A DNA stretch of 64,000 bases from Oceanospirillum linum. Lineage in GTDB: Bacteria; Pseudomonadota; Gammaproteobacteria; Pseudomonadales; Halomonadaceae. Both the position numbers and the translations under genes were made by a program. Positions 17,944 to 26,825 of this stretch are shown here, piece by piece. The stretch is taken from positions 186,001-250,000 of the forward strand of contig NZ_MTSD02000003.1 of the NCBI RefSeq assembly GCF_001995095.2, in the 5' to 3' direction. A model generated the notes under the pieces. That model did no database searches and was not told where the DNA came from. It saw nothing but the letters and a program-made list of their open reading frames with translations. The number at the start of each line of letters is the position of its first letter. Position 1 is the stretch's first letter.

Positions 17944-18927
17944 ATGAATAAAGCATTGGTACTGGAACAAGAAGACAAGAAAACCCTAGCAGGTGTTCGC
18001 AATCTGGATACGGCAGAGCTGCCAGAGGGCGATATTCTGGTCAATATCGATTATAGCTCTATGAACTATAAAGATGCCCTTGCGGTGACCGGCACCGGAA
18101 AAATTGTTCATCAGTTCCCTATGGTTCCGGGTATCGATCTGGCCGGAACCGTTGCTGAATCCGACAACCCCAATTACAAAGCCGGTGATACTGTTGTTCT
18201 GACCGGCTGGAGTGTTGGAGAGAAATACTGGGGAGGCTATGCTCAGCAGATGCGCCTGCAATCCAAGTGGCTGGTACCTCTTGCTGAAGGACTGACAGCC
18301 AAGCAAGCGATGACAATCGGTACAGCGGGTCTGACCTCTATGCTCTGCGTTATGCGCCTGCAGGAAAGCGGCCTGAAACCGGAAGACGGCCCTGTGCTGG
18401 TCACCGGTGCAACCGGCGGTGTAGGAAGTCTCGCGGTCGCCCTACTGGCTAAAAATGGCTTTGATGTTGTCGCCGTCAGCGGTAAAACGGACAGCACGGA
18501 TTACCTGAAAAAATTGGGTGCCTCAGACGTGCTGCCACGGAGTGAGTTTGAGGACAAAGCCCGGCCACTGGATAAATCCCGCTGGGCCGGAGCCGTGGAT
18601 ACCGTCGGTGGAGACATTCTGGCTAAGGTATTATCCCAGATGAACTATGATGGCCGCGTGGCAACCGTTGGCCTTGCATCCAGTTTCGCCCTGAACACTA
18701 CCGTTATGCCGTTTATTCTTCGCGGCGTAGATCTGTTGGGCGTTGATAGCGTCATGATCCCTTACGAACGTCGCGTTCAGGCCTGGACCCGCTTAGCAAA
18801 AGAGTTACCACAGGAAATTATAGATCAGGTGTCAGAAGAGATTTCTCTGGAGCAGCTACCGGAGCAGGCTCAAAAAATGGTCGAAGGAAAAGTAAAAGGC
18901 CGTGTACTGGTAAACCCTAACCTTTAG
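17944..18927 (+). CDS. acuI: Acrylyl-CoA reductase (AcuI/YhdH family, MDR superfamily)
   Basis: 327 residues, the normal length. It reduces acryloyl-CoA to propionyl-CoA with NADPH. Diagnostic features are YSSMNYKDALAVTGTGKIV and FPMVPGIDLAGTV in the GroES-like domain, the Rossmann motif VTGATGGVGSLAVALLAK near 155-172, and no catalytic zinc cysteines. In marine bacteria AcuI detoxifies acrylate made from DMSP. No DMSP lyase is visible in the window. The gene is divergent from a GntR regulator with a shared operator and ends at a strong terminator. Confidence 0.88.
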   Translation: MNKALVLEQEDKKTLAGVRNLDTAELPEGDILVNIDYSSMNYKDALAVTGTGKIVHQFPMVPGIDLAGTVAESDNPNYKAGDTVVLTGWSVGEKYWGGYAQQMRLQSKWLVPLAEGLTAKQAMTIGTAGLTSMLCVMRLQESGLKPEDGPVLVTGATGGVGSLAVALLAKNGFDVVAVSGKTDSTDYLKKLGASDVLPRSEFEDKARPLDKSRWAGAVDTVGGDILAKVLSQMNYDGRVATVGLASSFALNTTVMPFILRGVDLLGVDSVMIPYERRVQAWTRLAKELPQEIIDQVSEEISLEQLPEQAQKMVEGKVKGRVLVNPNL

Positions 18928-18962
18928 TGTCAGGCCGATTTTTTTCTTAACAGGCAGACAAT

Positions 18963-19009
18963 AAAAAGGCCGCCCGACCCCGGGTTACCGGAGTTGTAGC
19001 GGCCTTTTT
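18963..19009. terminator. Terminator of acuI, also usable by the minus-strand small ORF
   Basis: Arms AAAAAGGCCGC and GCGGCCTTTTT with a 25-base GC-rich loop that may fold further. Both strands end in a T-run. Confidence 0.8.
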
Positions 19010-19063
19010 GGCGAATCCCTCCGCAGCTGAACAGGTTCAGCTTACAGCGATAATCCCCCGGAA

Positions 19064-19192
19064 TTAGCCCAGGAAATAGCGCGACCAGAAAATAGTCGCC
19101 GGCAGACAGTTCATACCGATAAGTATCGCCAGGCCTGGAATAAAGTAGATTAAACCAGCTTCGTCACGGAATTCTTCGTCATGATGGGACAT
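19064..19192 (-). CDS. 42-residue single-pass membrane protein, unknown
   Basis: ATG 19192 is preceded by GAGGATCTGAA. The frame encodes 42 residues: a charged, acidic N-terminus (MSHHDEEFRDEAG), a hydrophobic segment (LIYFIPGLAILIGMNCLPAT) and an aromatic C-terminus (IFWSRYFLG). It ends in TAA. Codon use looks normal. An FNR/Anr-type box lies 75 bases upstream and a terminator follows about 55 bases after the stop, so this looks like a complete monocistronic unit. I do not recognise it. Size, topology and the FNR box invite comparison with small oxidase subunits such as CydX or CcoM, but there is no sequence match I can claim. Confidence 0.65.
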   Translation of the reverse strand: MSHHDEEFRDEAGLIYFIPGLAILIGMNCLPATIFWSRYFLG

Positions 19193-19266
19193 TTCAGATC
19201 CTCACAGATTGATTTAAAGGGTGCTGAGACTTGTTTCTTATGAGTCGTTCTTATAGATAAAAGCTT

Positions 19267-19280
19267 TTGACTTAAATCAA
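19267..19280 (-). promoter_or_regulatory. FNR/Anr-type binding site
   Basis: On the minus strand the site reads TTGATTTAAGTCAA, one base from the TTGAT-N4-ATCAA consensus. A TCATAA hexamer lies 23 bases beyond it, about where a -10 would sit if the box were centred near -41.5. It faces the 42-residue membrane protein. Confidence 0.6.
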
Positions 19281-19421
19281 ATTATGACGGGCATTTTACG
19301 GAGATATGACAAGCTGTCCAGTCCGACTTTAGACCTTATTCAGCTCCGATGCTGCAAGAAAGAGTATGGGAGGTACGAAGTGGTGTGGGTCGGGAAATGG
19401 TAAGGCCTGCACAAAATCGCA

Positions 19422-20177
19422 TTAAATAACAGAACGCCCGCCTTCTACAGGCAAGACCACCCCGGTCAGATAGGGGTTATTAAGAATATAATGAATCGTC
19501 TGGGTAATAACATCGGCACCGGGCTCGATCTGCAAGGCTGATTTTTTCAACGCTTTCTTCCGGTACTCAGCATCATCATCCGGCTGAAACATAATCAGGG
19601 CAGGTGCGATAGCATTCACTTTAATATCCGGCGCAAAGCCAGCAGCAAAGGATTGCGTCAAGCTTTCTAATCCGGCTTTGGTCGCAACATAAGCACCATG
19701 TTTTTTCGACCCCTTACACACCACCGCATCGCTCAAGTGAACGATATCCCTGGGGCCATTATGGGCAAGTAGTAGAGGCTGACACGCCTGATTGATCAGA
19801 AACGGTGCCAACATATGAACACTGAACAGATGGTGAAAATTATCGGCAGCCTGACTAAGACTGGCGTTATCCACACCCTTTTGATCCGGCAACCAATCGG
19901 AGGCGTTGTGGATAATAGCCCTGAGGCAGGAGGTTTCTCTTTTCAGGCAAGCAATAAAGTCGAGAATACCTGCCTGATCACTGAAGTCTGCCTTTAACGT
20001 TGTAACTCCCTTCGCTCTGAGCTGCTCCAGATCAGAGCGCTCAGTGCGATACGTAATAATCACAGACTGCCCCTGATCTGCCAGAGCTTCTGCTGCGTGA
20101 CGACCCAGACGCCGGCCTCCACCGGTAATCAAAACCGGTGCTCTCATATCCGCACTGTTTTTAACGTCGGCATTCAT
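19422..20177 (-). CDS. folM: Dihydromonapterin reductase (FolM-type short-chain dehydrogenase)
   Basis: 251 residues. The N-terminal Rossmann motif is PVLITGGGRRLGR, with an Arg pair that favours NADPH and pteridine-reductase-type SDRs. IIHNASDWLPD replaces the usual NNAG and is characteristic of FolM. The catalytic Tyr and Lys lie in GAYVATKAGLESL. The C-terminus YLTGVVLPVEGGRSVI is standard. FolM reduces dihydromonapterin to tetrahydromonapterin, the cofactor of bacterial phenylalanine hydroxylase, and has weak dihydrofolate reductase activity. A second possible start is Met11. It follows the ferredoxin reductase by 24 bases. Confidence 0.8.
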   Translation of the reverse strand: MNADVKNSADMRAPVLITGGGRRLGRHAAEALADQGQSVIITYRTERSDLEQLRAKGVTTLKADFSDQAGILDFIACLKRETSCLRAIIHNASDWLPDQKGVDNASLSQAADNFHHLFSVHMLAPFLINQACQPLLLAHNGPRDIVHLSDAVVCKGSKKHGAYVATKAGLESLTQSFAAGFAPDIKVNAIAPALIMFQPDDDAEYRKKALKKSALQIEPGADVITQTIHYILNNPYLTGVVLPVEGGRSVI

Positions 20178-20201
20178 CAGCCTGATACCTCAATCAGAAC
20201 A

Positions 20202-21227
20202 TTACTTACGCGGAGCGTAAGCAAAAACATCGGAAAAAACACACTCGTCCGATAAGCCATACTGGATCAGGGTATCTGTTACGGAGTAGACCATATTGGG
20301 CGAGCCACTGGCATAAACCGTCGCATCATCAAATTTACCATGATCCTGAATCATCGCATCATGCAGCATCCCGACATGGCCGTCCCACTCCTGGTCCGGC
20401 AACAGATCGCCCACAACAGGTACAAAATGGAAGTTTTCATATTCCCGCTGCCACTTCTCTGGCAGCTCTGCCATGTAGAGGTCCTGTGGTCGGCGCGCAC
20501 CCCAGTATAGATAAAGCTGCTGATCAGCCCCTTGCTCAAACGCTTCTTCCAGTAGTGCTTTCATCTGGGTGAAACCCGTACCTGCAGCGACAAAAAACGC
20601 TTTATCGGTTCCTGTTTGCTTCAGTGTACATTCACCTTTTGGCAGCTCAACCTGAATGCTCTTGCCTTCCTGTAAGGCCTGCAGTAACAGGCGAGAGTTA
20701 TCGCGATCCGGTAAGTGTTGAATATGCAGTTCTAACCGACGGCCATCAGGACGATTCGCTATAGAGAATGCGTTGCGCTCACCATTAGGCAAAATCACCT
20801 CAAGATATTGCCCTGCAACATAGTCCGGCACATTGCCAGCAGGCGTTTGCAGCACAACCCGATAAACATCGGTATTGTCCAGTAGTTCGATACTTTCAAT
20901 CTGACAAGCCATAGCCTTCACTATAAATTCTCCTGGTGCCAGTACCCGGCGAAGCAGAATCTCCGCCGGGCCCTGTGCAAATGCAGTACAAAATAAAAAA
21001 GATTCTCCCGGTGCGGCTTTTCTGATACCTGTGGAGGCCCGATAGAAGACAGCCCCATGAATTAAAGTGCTTTCACACACTTCACAGACACCATTTTTAC
21101 ACCCTCTCAGCAGACGGAACCCCTGCTGTTTTGCAGCCTCTAAAAAATTCTCATCACAGGCCGTATTAAAGCTTGCGGCCTTGTTACGACACTCGATTCT
21201 GAAGGGGCGTTTATTCTTTATCGTCAT
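20202..21227 (-). CDS. 2Fe-2S ferredoxin/FAD-NAD(P)H reductase fusion (Fre/AscD-like)
   Basis: 341 residues in three parts. Residues 1-95 are a plant-type ferredoxin with cluster ligands in RGCKNGVCEVC and a later Cys in FLFCTAF. Residues about 105-200 form the FAD-binding barrel (NAFSIANRPD, a variant of RxYS). Residues about 205-341 are the NAD-binding domain (FFVAAGTGFTQMKALLEEAF, YWGARRPQDLY, VYASGSPNMV). It passes electrons from NAD(P)H to an unknown acceptor. Pseudomonads keep a similar gene, often annotated as CDP-6-deoxyglucoseen reductase, next to rho and ubiD, as here. UbiD does not need such a reductase, so the link is positional only. Confidence 0.82.
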   Translation of the reverse strand: MTIKNKRPFRIECRNKAASFNTACDENFLEAAKQQGFRLLRGCKNGVCEVCESTLIHGAVFYRASTGIRKAAPGESFLFCTAFAQGPAEILLRRVLAPGEFIVKAMACQIESIELLDNTDVYRVVLQTPAGNVPDYVAGQYLEVILPNGERNAFSIANRPDGRRLELHIQHLPDRDNSRLLLQALQEGKSIQVELPKGECTLKQTGTDKAFFVAAGTGFTQMKALLEEAFEQGADQQLYLYWGARRPQDLYMAELPEKWQREYENFHFVPVVGDLLPDQEWDGHVGMLHDAMIQDHGKFDDATVYASGSPNMVYSVTDTLIQYGLSDECVFSDVFAYAPRK

Positions 21228-21319
21228 CCCGATTTACCGCCCCTGGCTTCAATCGTTTTTTTATTCGCCGCCATCAGGAAGTTCTGCTGGAATACAGGAC
21301 ACATATCCTGAACATCATC

Positions 21320-22801
21320 TCAGGATGAAGCTTTATCAAAAATACCCAGTTCGTCCCAGAGATCATCCACACGCTGCTTAACAGCTGCATCCATCTCTAT
21401 AGGCTCTCCCCACTCACGGTCAGTCTCACCCGGCATCTTATTAGTCGCATCCATCCCCATTTTAGAACCCAGGCGAGGAATCGGTGAGGCAAAATCCAGA
21501 TAATCGATCGGTGTATTTTCGATCATAGTCGTATCCCTTGCCGGGTCCATACGGGTAGTGATTGCCCAGATCACATCCTTCCAGTCCCGCACATTAATAT
21601 CATCGTCGGTGACGATAACAAATTTGGTGTACATAAACTGGCGCAGGAATGACCAAACCCCCATCATCACCCGCTTGGCGTGGCCGGGATACTGCTTCTT
21701 CATACTGACCACCGCCATGCGATAAGAGCAGCCTTCCGGTGGCAGATAGAAATCAACGATCTCCGGAAATTGCTTCTGCAGAATCGGTACAAATACCTCA
21801 TTCAGTGCAACACCTAACACAGCAGGCTCATCCGGTGGCCGACCTGTATAGGTGCTGTGATAGATGGGATCTTTACGATGAGTGATTCGCTCCACCGTAA
21901 ACACGGGGAAGCTTTCCACTTCGTTGTAATATCCGGTGTGATCGCCAAAGGGACCTTCCGGGGCCAGCTCACCGGGATAGATATGACCTTCCAGAATAAT
22001 CTCGGCATTAGCCGGAACCTGCAGATCATTGCCGATACACTTGCCCAGCTCGGTTTTAGAACCCCGTAGTAAACCGGCAAAAGCATACTCAGACAGCGTA
22101 TCCGGCACCGGTGTAACCGCACCTAAAATGGTGGCGGGGTCAGCACCCAGAGCGACCGAAATCGGGAAAGGTTTGCCGGGATGTACCTGCTGCCACTCGC
22201 GAAAATCCAGTGCCCCTCCCCGATGGGAAAGCCAACGCATAATAAGTTTATTTTTACCGATCAGCTGCTGACGATAGATACCCAGATTCTGACGCTCTTT
22301 GTGTGGGCCTTTGGTAATCACCAGGGGCCAGGTCACCAGAGGCCCCGCATCACCGGGCCAGCAGGTCTGAACGGGAATGCTATAGAGGTCAACAGCATCA
22401 CCTTCGATCACGACTTCCTGGCAGGCCGGGTTACGCACCTTTTTTGGCCCCATACTGAGCACTTTCTTAAAAACAGGCAGCTTTTCAATGGCATCTTTAA
22501 AGCCTTTCGGTGGCTCAGGCTCTTTCAGATAAGCCAGTAGTTTGCCGACATCCCGCAGAGCCGTAACGTTATCTTCACCCATCCCCAGAGCCACACGACG
22601 AGGAGTACCAAACAGGTTACCCAGAACCGGCATATCGTGACCGACAGGGTTTTCAAACAGTAAAGCAGGGCCTTCAGCCCGAAGTGTCCGATCGCAGATT
22701 TCGGTCATTTCAAGATAGAGATCGACGGGTTTCGAGATGCGCTTTAACTCGCCCATCGCTTCTAACTGATCAATAAATTCACGCAGGTCTTTATAACGCA
22801 T
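21320..22801 (-). CDS. ubiD: 3-octaprenyl-4-hydroxybenzoate carboxy-lyase UbiD
   Basis: 493 residues, the expected length. It decarboxylates the polyprenyl-hydroxybenzoate intermediate of ubiquinone synthesis, using prenylated FMN made by UbiX. Recognisable regions are [19 protein letters not shown] at the start, [19 protein letters not shown] for cofactor and metal binding, and the catalytic E-D-E region around [22 protein letters not shown] chose ATG 22801 because AGGAA lies seven bases upstream and the N-terminus matches the family; the frame extends to 22837. rho lies upstream and the ferredoxin reductase downstream. Confidence 0.96.
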   Translation of the reverse strand: MRYKDLREFIDQLEAMGELKRISKPVDLYLEMTEICDRTLRAEGPALLFENPVGHDMPVLGNLFGTPRRVALGMGEDNVTALRDVGKLLAYLKEPEPPKGFKDAIEKLPVFKKVLSMGPKKVRNPACQEVVIEGDAVDLYSIPVQTCWPGDAGPLVTWPLVITKGPHKERQNLGIYRQQLIGKNKLIMRWLSHRGGALDFREWQQVHPGKPFPISVALGADPATILGAVTPVPDTLSEYAFAGLLRGSKTELGKCIGNDLQVPANAEIILEGHIYPGELAPEGPFGDHTGYYNEVESFPVFTVERITHRKDPIYHSTYTGRPPDEPAVLGVALNEVFVPILQKQFPEIVDFYLPPEGCSYRMAVVSMKKQYPGHAKRVMMGVWSFLRQFMYTKFVIVTDDDINVRDWKDVIWAITTRMDPARDTTMIENTPIDYLDFASPIPRLGSKMGMDATNKMPGETDREWGEPIEMDAAVKQRVDDLWDELGIFDKASS

Positions 22802-22920
22802 AGATATTCCTGATCTTCCTCTGACAACCGCTGCCAACGGATTTAGACGATATAAGTCATATAGCTCAACGAAAGCTCACACGAGAATACAGGTCGCGCA
22901 AGTTGCTTTCGCCAGATGCG

Positions 22921-22944
22921 AAAAAGGGTAAGCGTTGCTTACCC
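22921..22944 (-). terminator. Terminator of rho
   Basis: Perfect 8-bp arms GGGTAAGC and GCTTACCC with a 3-base loop, followed on the minus strand by TTTTT. It separates rho from ubiD. Confidence 0.85.
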
Positions 22945-22994
22945 TCTTATTCAGGCTTTCAAAAATATTAAACCGCTCTCTGAGCTTAAAGCAC

Positions 22995-24254
22995 TTACTT
23001 ACGCTTCATGGCTTCAAAGAATTCATCATTGGTTTTCGTATCTTTCAAGCGATCAATCATAAACTCTATAGCACCGGTATCTTCCATTGGATTGAGCAGT
23101 TTACGCAAAATCCACACACGCTGCAGGCCATCTTCAGTGGTCAGAAGATCCTCGCGACGGGTGCCGGAGCGGCGGATATTGATTGCCGGATAAACACGTT
23201 TCTCAGCTATTTTGCGATCCAGGTGCAGCTCCATATTACCGGTACCTTTAAACTCCTCGAAGATCACTTCGTCCATTTTGGAGCCAGTGTCAACAAGAGC
23301 GGTCGCGATAATCGTCAGACTGCCACCATGCTCAATATTACGGGCAGCACCAAAGAAGCGCTTTGGCTTTTCCAGGGCATGAGCATCAACACCACCGGTC
23401 AGAACTTTACCGGAGGATGGAATAACGGTGTTGTAAGCACGAGCCAGACGGGTAATCGAGTCCAACAGAATCACAACATCTTTTTTGTGTTCTACGAGAC
23501 GTTTAGCCCGCTCGATCACCATTTCTGCAACCTGAACGTGACGGGCAGGCGGCTCATCAAATGTCGAAGCGACAACTTCACCCCGAACAGAACGGGTCAT
23601 CTCAGTAACTTCCTCAGGGCGCTCATCGATCAACAAAACGATCATATGGCACTCAGGGTTATTACGGGTGATGGAAGAAGCGATGTTCTGCAACATCAGG
23701 GTTTTACCGGCCTTAGGAGGCGATACAATCAGACCACGCTGACCTTTACCCACCGGGGCCACCAGGTCGATAACCCGGGCCGTAAGATCTTCAGTGGAGC
23801 CGTTACCGATCTCCATAATCAGACGTTCATCCGGGAACAGAGGTGTCAGGTTTTCAAACAGGATTTTGTGTTTGGAGTTTTCCGGCTTGTCAAAGTTAAT
23901 CTCATTAACTTTCAGCAGGGCGAAATAGCGTTCGCCATCCTTTGGAGGGCGAATTTTACCCGCAATGTGGTCGCCCTTGCGCATATTGAAGCGACGAATC
24001 TGGCTTGGCGAGACATAGATATCATCCGGGCCGGCCAGGTAAGAGCTATCCGCTGAACGCAGGAAACCAAAGCCGTCCTGAAGGATTTCCAGAACACCAT
24101 CGCCATAGATATCTTCACCGCTCTTAGCGTGTCTTTTCAGGATGGCAAAAATAATATCTTGCTTGCGTGAGCGAGCAACGTTGTCAATACCCATCTGCTG
24201 GGCAAGGTCGATCAATTCTGGGACAGATTTTTGCTTTAATTCGGTAAGATTCAT
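22995..24254 (-). CDS. rho: Transcription termination factor Rho
   Basis: 419 residues, the same length as E. coli Rho. The N-terminal RNA-binding domain has [22 protein letters not shown]. The ATPase core has Walker [12 protein letters not shown], Walker [17 protein letters not shown] and the secondary RNA-binding Q/R loops ([20 protein letters not shown]). A hexameric helicase that ends untranslated transcripts. The 220-base gap to trxA is a plausible site of Rho autoregulation. Confidence 0.98.
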   Translation of the reverse strand: MNLTELKQKSVPELIDLAQQMGIDNVARSRKQDIIFAILKRHAKSGEDIYGDGVLEILQDGFGFLRSADSSYLAGPDDIYVSPSQIRRFNMRKGDHIAGKIRPPKDGERYFALLKVNEINFDKPENSKHKILFENLTPLFPDERLIMEIGNGSTEDLTARVIDLVAPVGKGQRGLIVSPPKAGKTLMLQNIASSITRNNPECHMIVLLIDERPEEVTEMTRSVRGEVVASTFDEPPARHVQVAEMVIERAKRLVEHKKDVVILLDSITRLARAYNTVIPSSGKVLTGGVDAHALEKPKRFFGAARNIEHGGSLTIIATALVDTGSKMDEVIFEEFKGTGNMELHLDRKIAEKRVYPAINIRRSGTRREDLLTTEDGLQRVWILRKLLNPMEDTGAIEFMIDRLKDTKTNDEFFEAMKRK

Positions 24255-24415
24255 GGGTCGTTAGGAGCTTTGGTTTAGGGGCTAGGTTTACGAAAATTCT
24301 GGCGAATGGTTTCGTTCAGACTGGGGCTGACCAGCGACTTAATGCCGGTAGCATTATAAGGAGAAGGCATGCGGAACGCATACAACGAAAAGAAACATAC
24401 CACTAATAGAGCCAG

Positions 24416-24468
24416 TATGCCAGTCTTTACTGGCATATATTGCGCAGACCCATGAGCCTGCGCAATAT
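24416..24468. terminator. Two adjacent hairpins after trxA
   Basis: The first has arms TATGCCAGT and ACTGGCATA (4-base loop, 24416-24437). The second has ATATTGCGCAG and CTGCGCAATAT (10-base loop, 24437-24468), directly after the trxA stop. Neither has a T-run. They could be a trxA 3' structure, or part of the rho leader if transcription reads through. Confidence 0.5.
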
Positions 24469-24476
24469 CTGATCAC

Positions 24477-24803
24477 TTAAAGGTTGCCGTCAAGGAAGGC
24501 AGCCAGTTGTGATTTAGACAGGGCACCTACTTTTGTCGCTTCAACGTTACCGTTCTTAAAAAGCATCAGTGTAGGGATACCGCGAATACCAAATTTAGGC
24601 GGTACATCTGTGTTTTCATCGATATTCAGCTTGCAAACCTTAACCTTGCCTGCATATTCCTGAGCAATTTCTTCCAGAACAGGGGCGATCATTTTGCAAG
24701 GACCACACCACTCAGCCCAGTAATCAACCAGTACAGGAAGATCTGCTTTCAGAACATCATCGTCAAAAGACGTATCACTAACATTTACAATATTTTCGCT
24801 CAT
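24477..24803 (-). CDS. trxA: Thioredoxin 1
   Basis: 108 residues, typical for TrxA. The active site [13 protein letters not shown] holds the redox pair Cys-Gly-Pro-Cys, and the cis-Pro loop is [14 protein letters not shown]. It reduces cytoplasmic disulfides with electrons from thioredoxin reductase. GGAGG lies eight bases before ATG 24803. Upstream of rho, as in E. coli and pseudomonads. Confidence 0.98.
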   Translation of the reverse strand: MSENIVNVSDTSFDDDVLKADLPVLVDYWAEWCGPCKMIAPVLEEIAQEYAGKVKVCKLNIDENTDVPPKFGIRGIPTLMLFKNGNVEATKVGALSKSQLAAFLDGNL

Positions 24804-25237
24804 TTAAATGCCTCCGGGGCAATTTTAGTCGGCTCGAAAGATCCCTGCATAGTGTTAAAACTGCATCAACAGCTTATCCAAAAACAAGAACGAGCCTAAG
24901 ACGGTATAGAGTACAGAAGCCAATCTATCCCTGAGACAGAAACAGTAATGGCATCGGTATCTGAATGAATAGCACTATAATAGCACCGGAATGCCTGACG
25001 GTAAAAGTTGGAATTAAGCATAAGCTAATAAATAACAGGTCTTGCTAATACACAAACAGAGAGACAATGTCCCCTTGTTTGCAGGTAGCTACAAAGCAAT
25101 CAGAAGAGCCGTTCCAACAGCTGAATCCGCGACGAAACCCTCCGTAAAACAACAGAATGTCATAGATTCGTCATGTGACACTTTTATGATCGTGCCATAA
25201 TAAGAGAACTTTCAGCGTGACAGTAAGGCTAGGAATA
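24804..25237. other. Divergent intergenic region trxA/ppx
   Basis: About 430 bases. The right end carries the Pho box and -10 of ppx (25157-25190). A TATAAT-like element occurs near 24975. I see no ORF or RNA gene in the remainder. Confidence 0.5.
25157..25190 (+). promoter_or_regulatory. PhoB-type promoter of ppx
   Basis: Two direct 7-mers, ATGTCAT and TCGTCAT, separated by AGAT at 25157-25174, match 11 of 14 positions of the CTGTCAT half-sites of a Pho box. A -10 hexamer TATGAT lies ten bases further on (25185-25190), the spacing expected where PhoB replaces the -35. It leads into ppx. Confidence 0.65.
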
Positions 25238-26770
25238 ATGAGCGATACGGATAAGCCAGCAACAGCTTCTTCAGACACCAGCTACGATAACGATCTGCTT
25301 GCCGCTATCGATCTTGGCTCCAATAGCTTCCATCTGATGGTTGCCCGCTCCGTTCAGGAAGAGATACGGACGCTTGAACGCCTCGGCGAAAAAGTCCAGC
25401 TGGCAGCAGGCCTTGATCAGGAGAACAACCTGACCGAGGAAGCACAGCAAAGAGCTCTCAGCTGCCTGAAGCGGTTTGCCCCTTTTCTCACAGGTATTCA
25501 TCCAGATAACATTCGTATTGTTGGTACAAATGCTCTTCGCGCCGCACGGAATACACCCTGTTTTCTCAACCGGGCGCAGAAAGTACTGGGGCACCCTCTG
25601 GAGATCATCAGTGGCCGGGAAGAAGCCCGCCTGATTTACATGGGCGCCGCACACTCTCTGGCAACCCCTCAGGGCAGGCGCCTGGTAGCGGATATTGGTG
25701 GTGGTAGTACCGAGTTTATTATTGGCGAAGGCTTTGAACCCAAAGCACTGGAAAGCCTGCACATGGGCTGCGTTGCCTACAGCAAACGGTTCTTCCCGGA
25801 TGGGCAGATAACCACTAAACGGTACCAACAAGCGGTACTGGCGGCCAAAAATGAGCTTTTGAATATCGTCAAGCCATTCAAAAAGCTCAGCTGGCAACAA
25901 ACTGTTGGCACCTCCGGCACGATCAAAGCCTGTGCGGCAGTGTTACAGCAAAATGGCTGGAGCGAAGGCCCGATTACCCGGGAAGCATTAACGAAACTTA
26001 GCAGAGCCTTACTCAAGTTCAAAGATCTTGATAGCGTTCAGCTAACCGGGCTCCGGTCTGACCGGGCAAGAGTCTTTCCAGCCGGGATTGCTATTCTGCA
26101 AGCGATTTTCGAGCTTCTGGACATCCAGGAGATGACGTTCACAGATGGCGCTCTGAGGGAAGGGATCCTGTTTGATCTTCTTGGCCGCTTTTCTGACCAT
26201 GATATCCGTGAAAAAACCGTAACCGCCCTGAGCGAGCGCTACCATTCAGACCTGTCTCAGGCAGATGCCGTCACAAAAACAGCACTTCACCTTTTTGATC
26301 AGGTAAAAAATAACTGGAAGCTACAACATGACGAGCTGAGACAGGTACTGCGTTGGGCAGCCCAACTGCATGAGATCGGTCTGGGCATCTCCCATAGTCA
26401 GTTCCACAAACATGGTGCTTACCTGTTGCATCACTCTGATTTGCCGGGCTTCTCGCACCAACACCAGTCAATGCTTGCTGTCCTGGTGCGTAGCCATCGC
26501 CGTAAATTCCCCATGGCCGAGTTCCGGTCTCAGCCGGACATTCTGGTACAACCTCTCATCTGCCTGGCCATACTTCTGCGCCTTGCCGTCCACCTGAACC
26601 ATAGCCGTCCGGATGAAGCAAACCTCAGTGCAGACGTTAAGGTAGATGGCAAACAGATCTGGCTTAGTTTTCCGAATGGCTGGTTTGAGAGCAATCCTCT
26701 CACTCTGGCAGACTTAGAGACAGAGCAGGCTTATCTGCAGGCTTACGGCTATAAGCTAACCTTCGAGTAG
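25238..26770 (+). CDS. ppx: Exopolyphosphatase (Ppx/GppA family)
   Basis: 510 residues, the Ppx-type length with a C-terminal HD-like domain. The N-terminal sugar kinase/Hsp70-fold ATPase half has LAAIDLGSNSFHLMVARS (phosphate 1), RIVGTNALRAARN, the general base region SGREEARLIYMG and DIGGGSTEFIIGEG (phosphate 2). It releases phosphate from the end of polyphosphate. GTG 25217 is in frame, but ATG 25238 has AGGA at a better distance. GppA has a similar fold; length and the lone context favour Ppx. A Pho-type promoter upstream fits a role in phosphate supply. Confidence 0.88.
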   Translation: MSDTDKPATASSDTSYDNDLLAAIDLGSNSFHLMVARSVQEEIRTLERLGEKVQLAAGLDQENNLTEEAQQRALSCLKRFAPFLTGIHPDNIRIVGTNALRAARNTPCFLNRAQKVLGHPLEIISGREEARLIYMGAAHSLATPQGRRLVADIGGGSTEFIIGEGFEPKALESLHMGCVAYSKRFFPDGQITTKRYQQAVLAAKNELLNIVKPFKKLSWQQTVGTSGTIKACAAVLQQNGWSEGPITREALTKLSRALLKFKDLDSVQLTGLRSDRARVFPAGIAILQAIFELLDIQEMTFTDGALREGILFDLLGRFSDHDIREKTVTALSERYHSDLSQADAVTKTALHLFDQVKNNWKLQHDELRQVLRWAAQLHEIGLGISHSQFHKHGAYLLHHSDLPGFSHQHQSMLAVLVRSHRRKFPMAEFRSQPDILVQPLICLAILLRLAVHLNHSRPDEANLSADVKVDGKQIWLSFPNGWFESNPLTLADLETEQAYLQAYGYKLTFE

Positions 26771-26785
26771 CCTACATCTGATCAG

Positions 26786-26810
26786 GAGCCGCCCCCAAGG
26801 GTAACGGCTC
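26786..26810. terminator. Weak terminator-like hairpin between ppx and pssA
   Basis: Arms GAGCCG and CGGCTC with a 13-base loop followed by TTAT. It lies between convergent genes. Confidence 0.35.
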
Positions 26811-26825
26811 TTATATCTGCTTTGA

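Noticed and set aside
22935-24056. A 373-codon plus-strand ORF
   Set aside because: It is entirely antisense to rho, whose protein is unmistakable; the translation resembles nothing and has no ribosome site.
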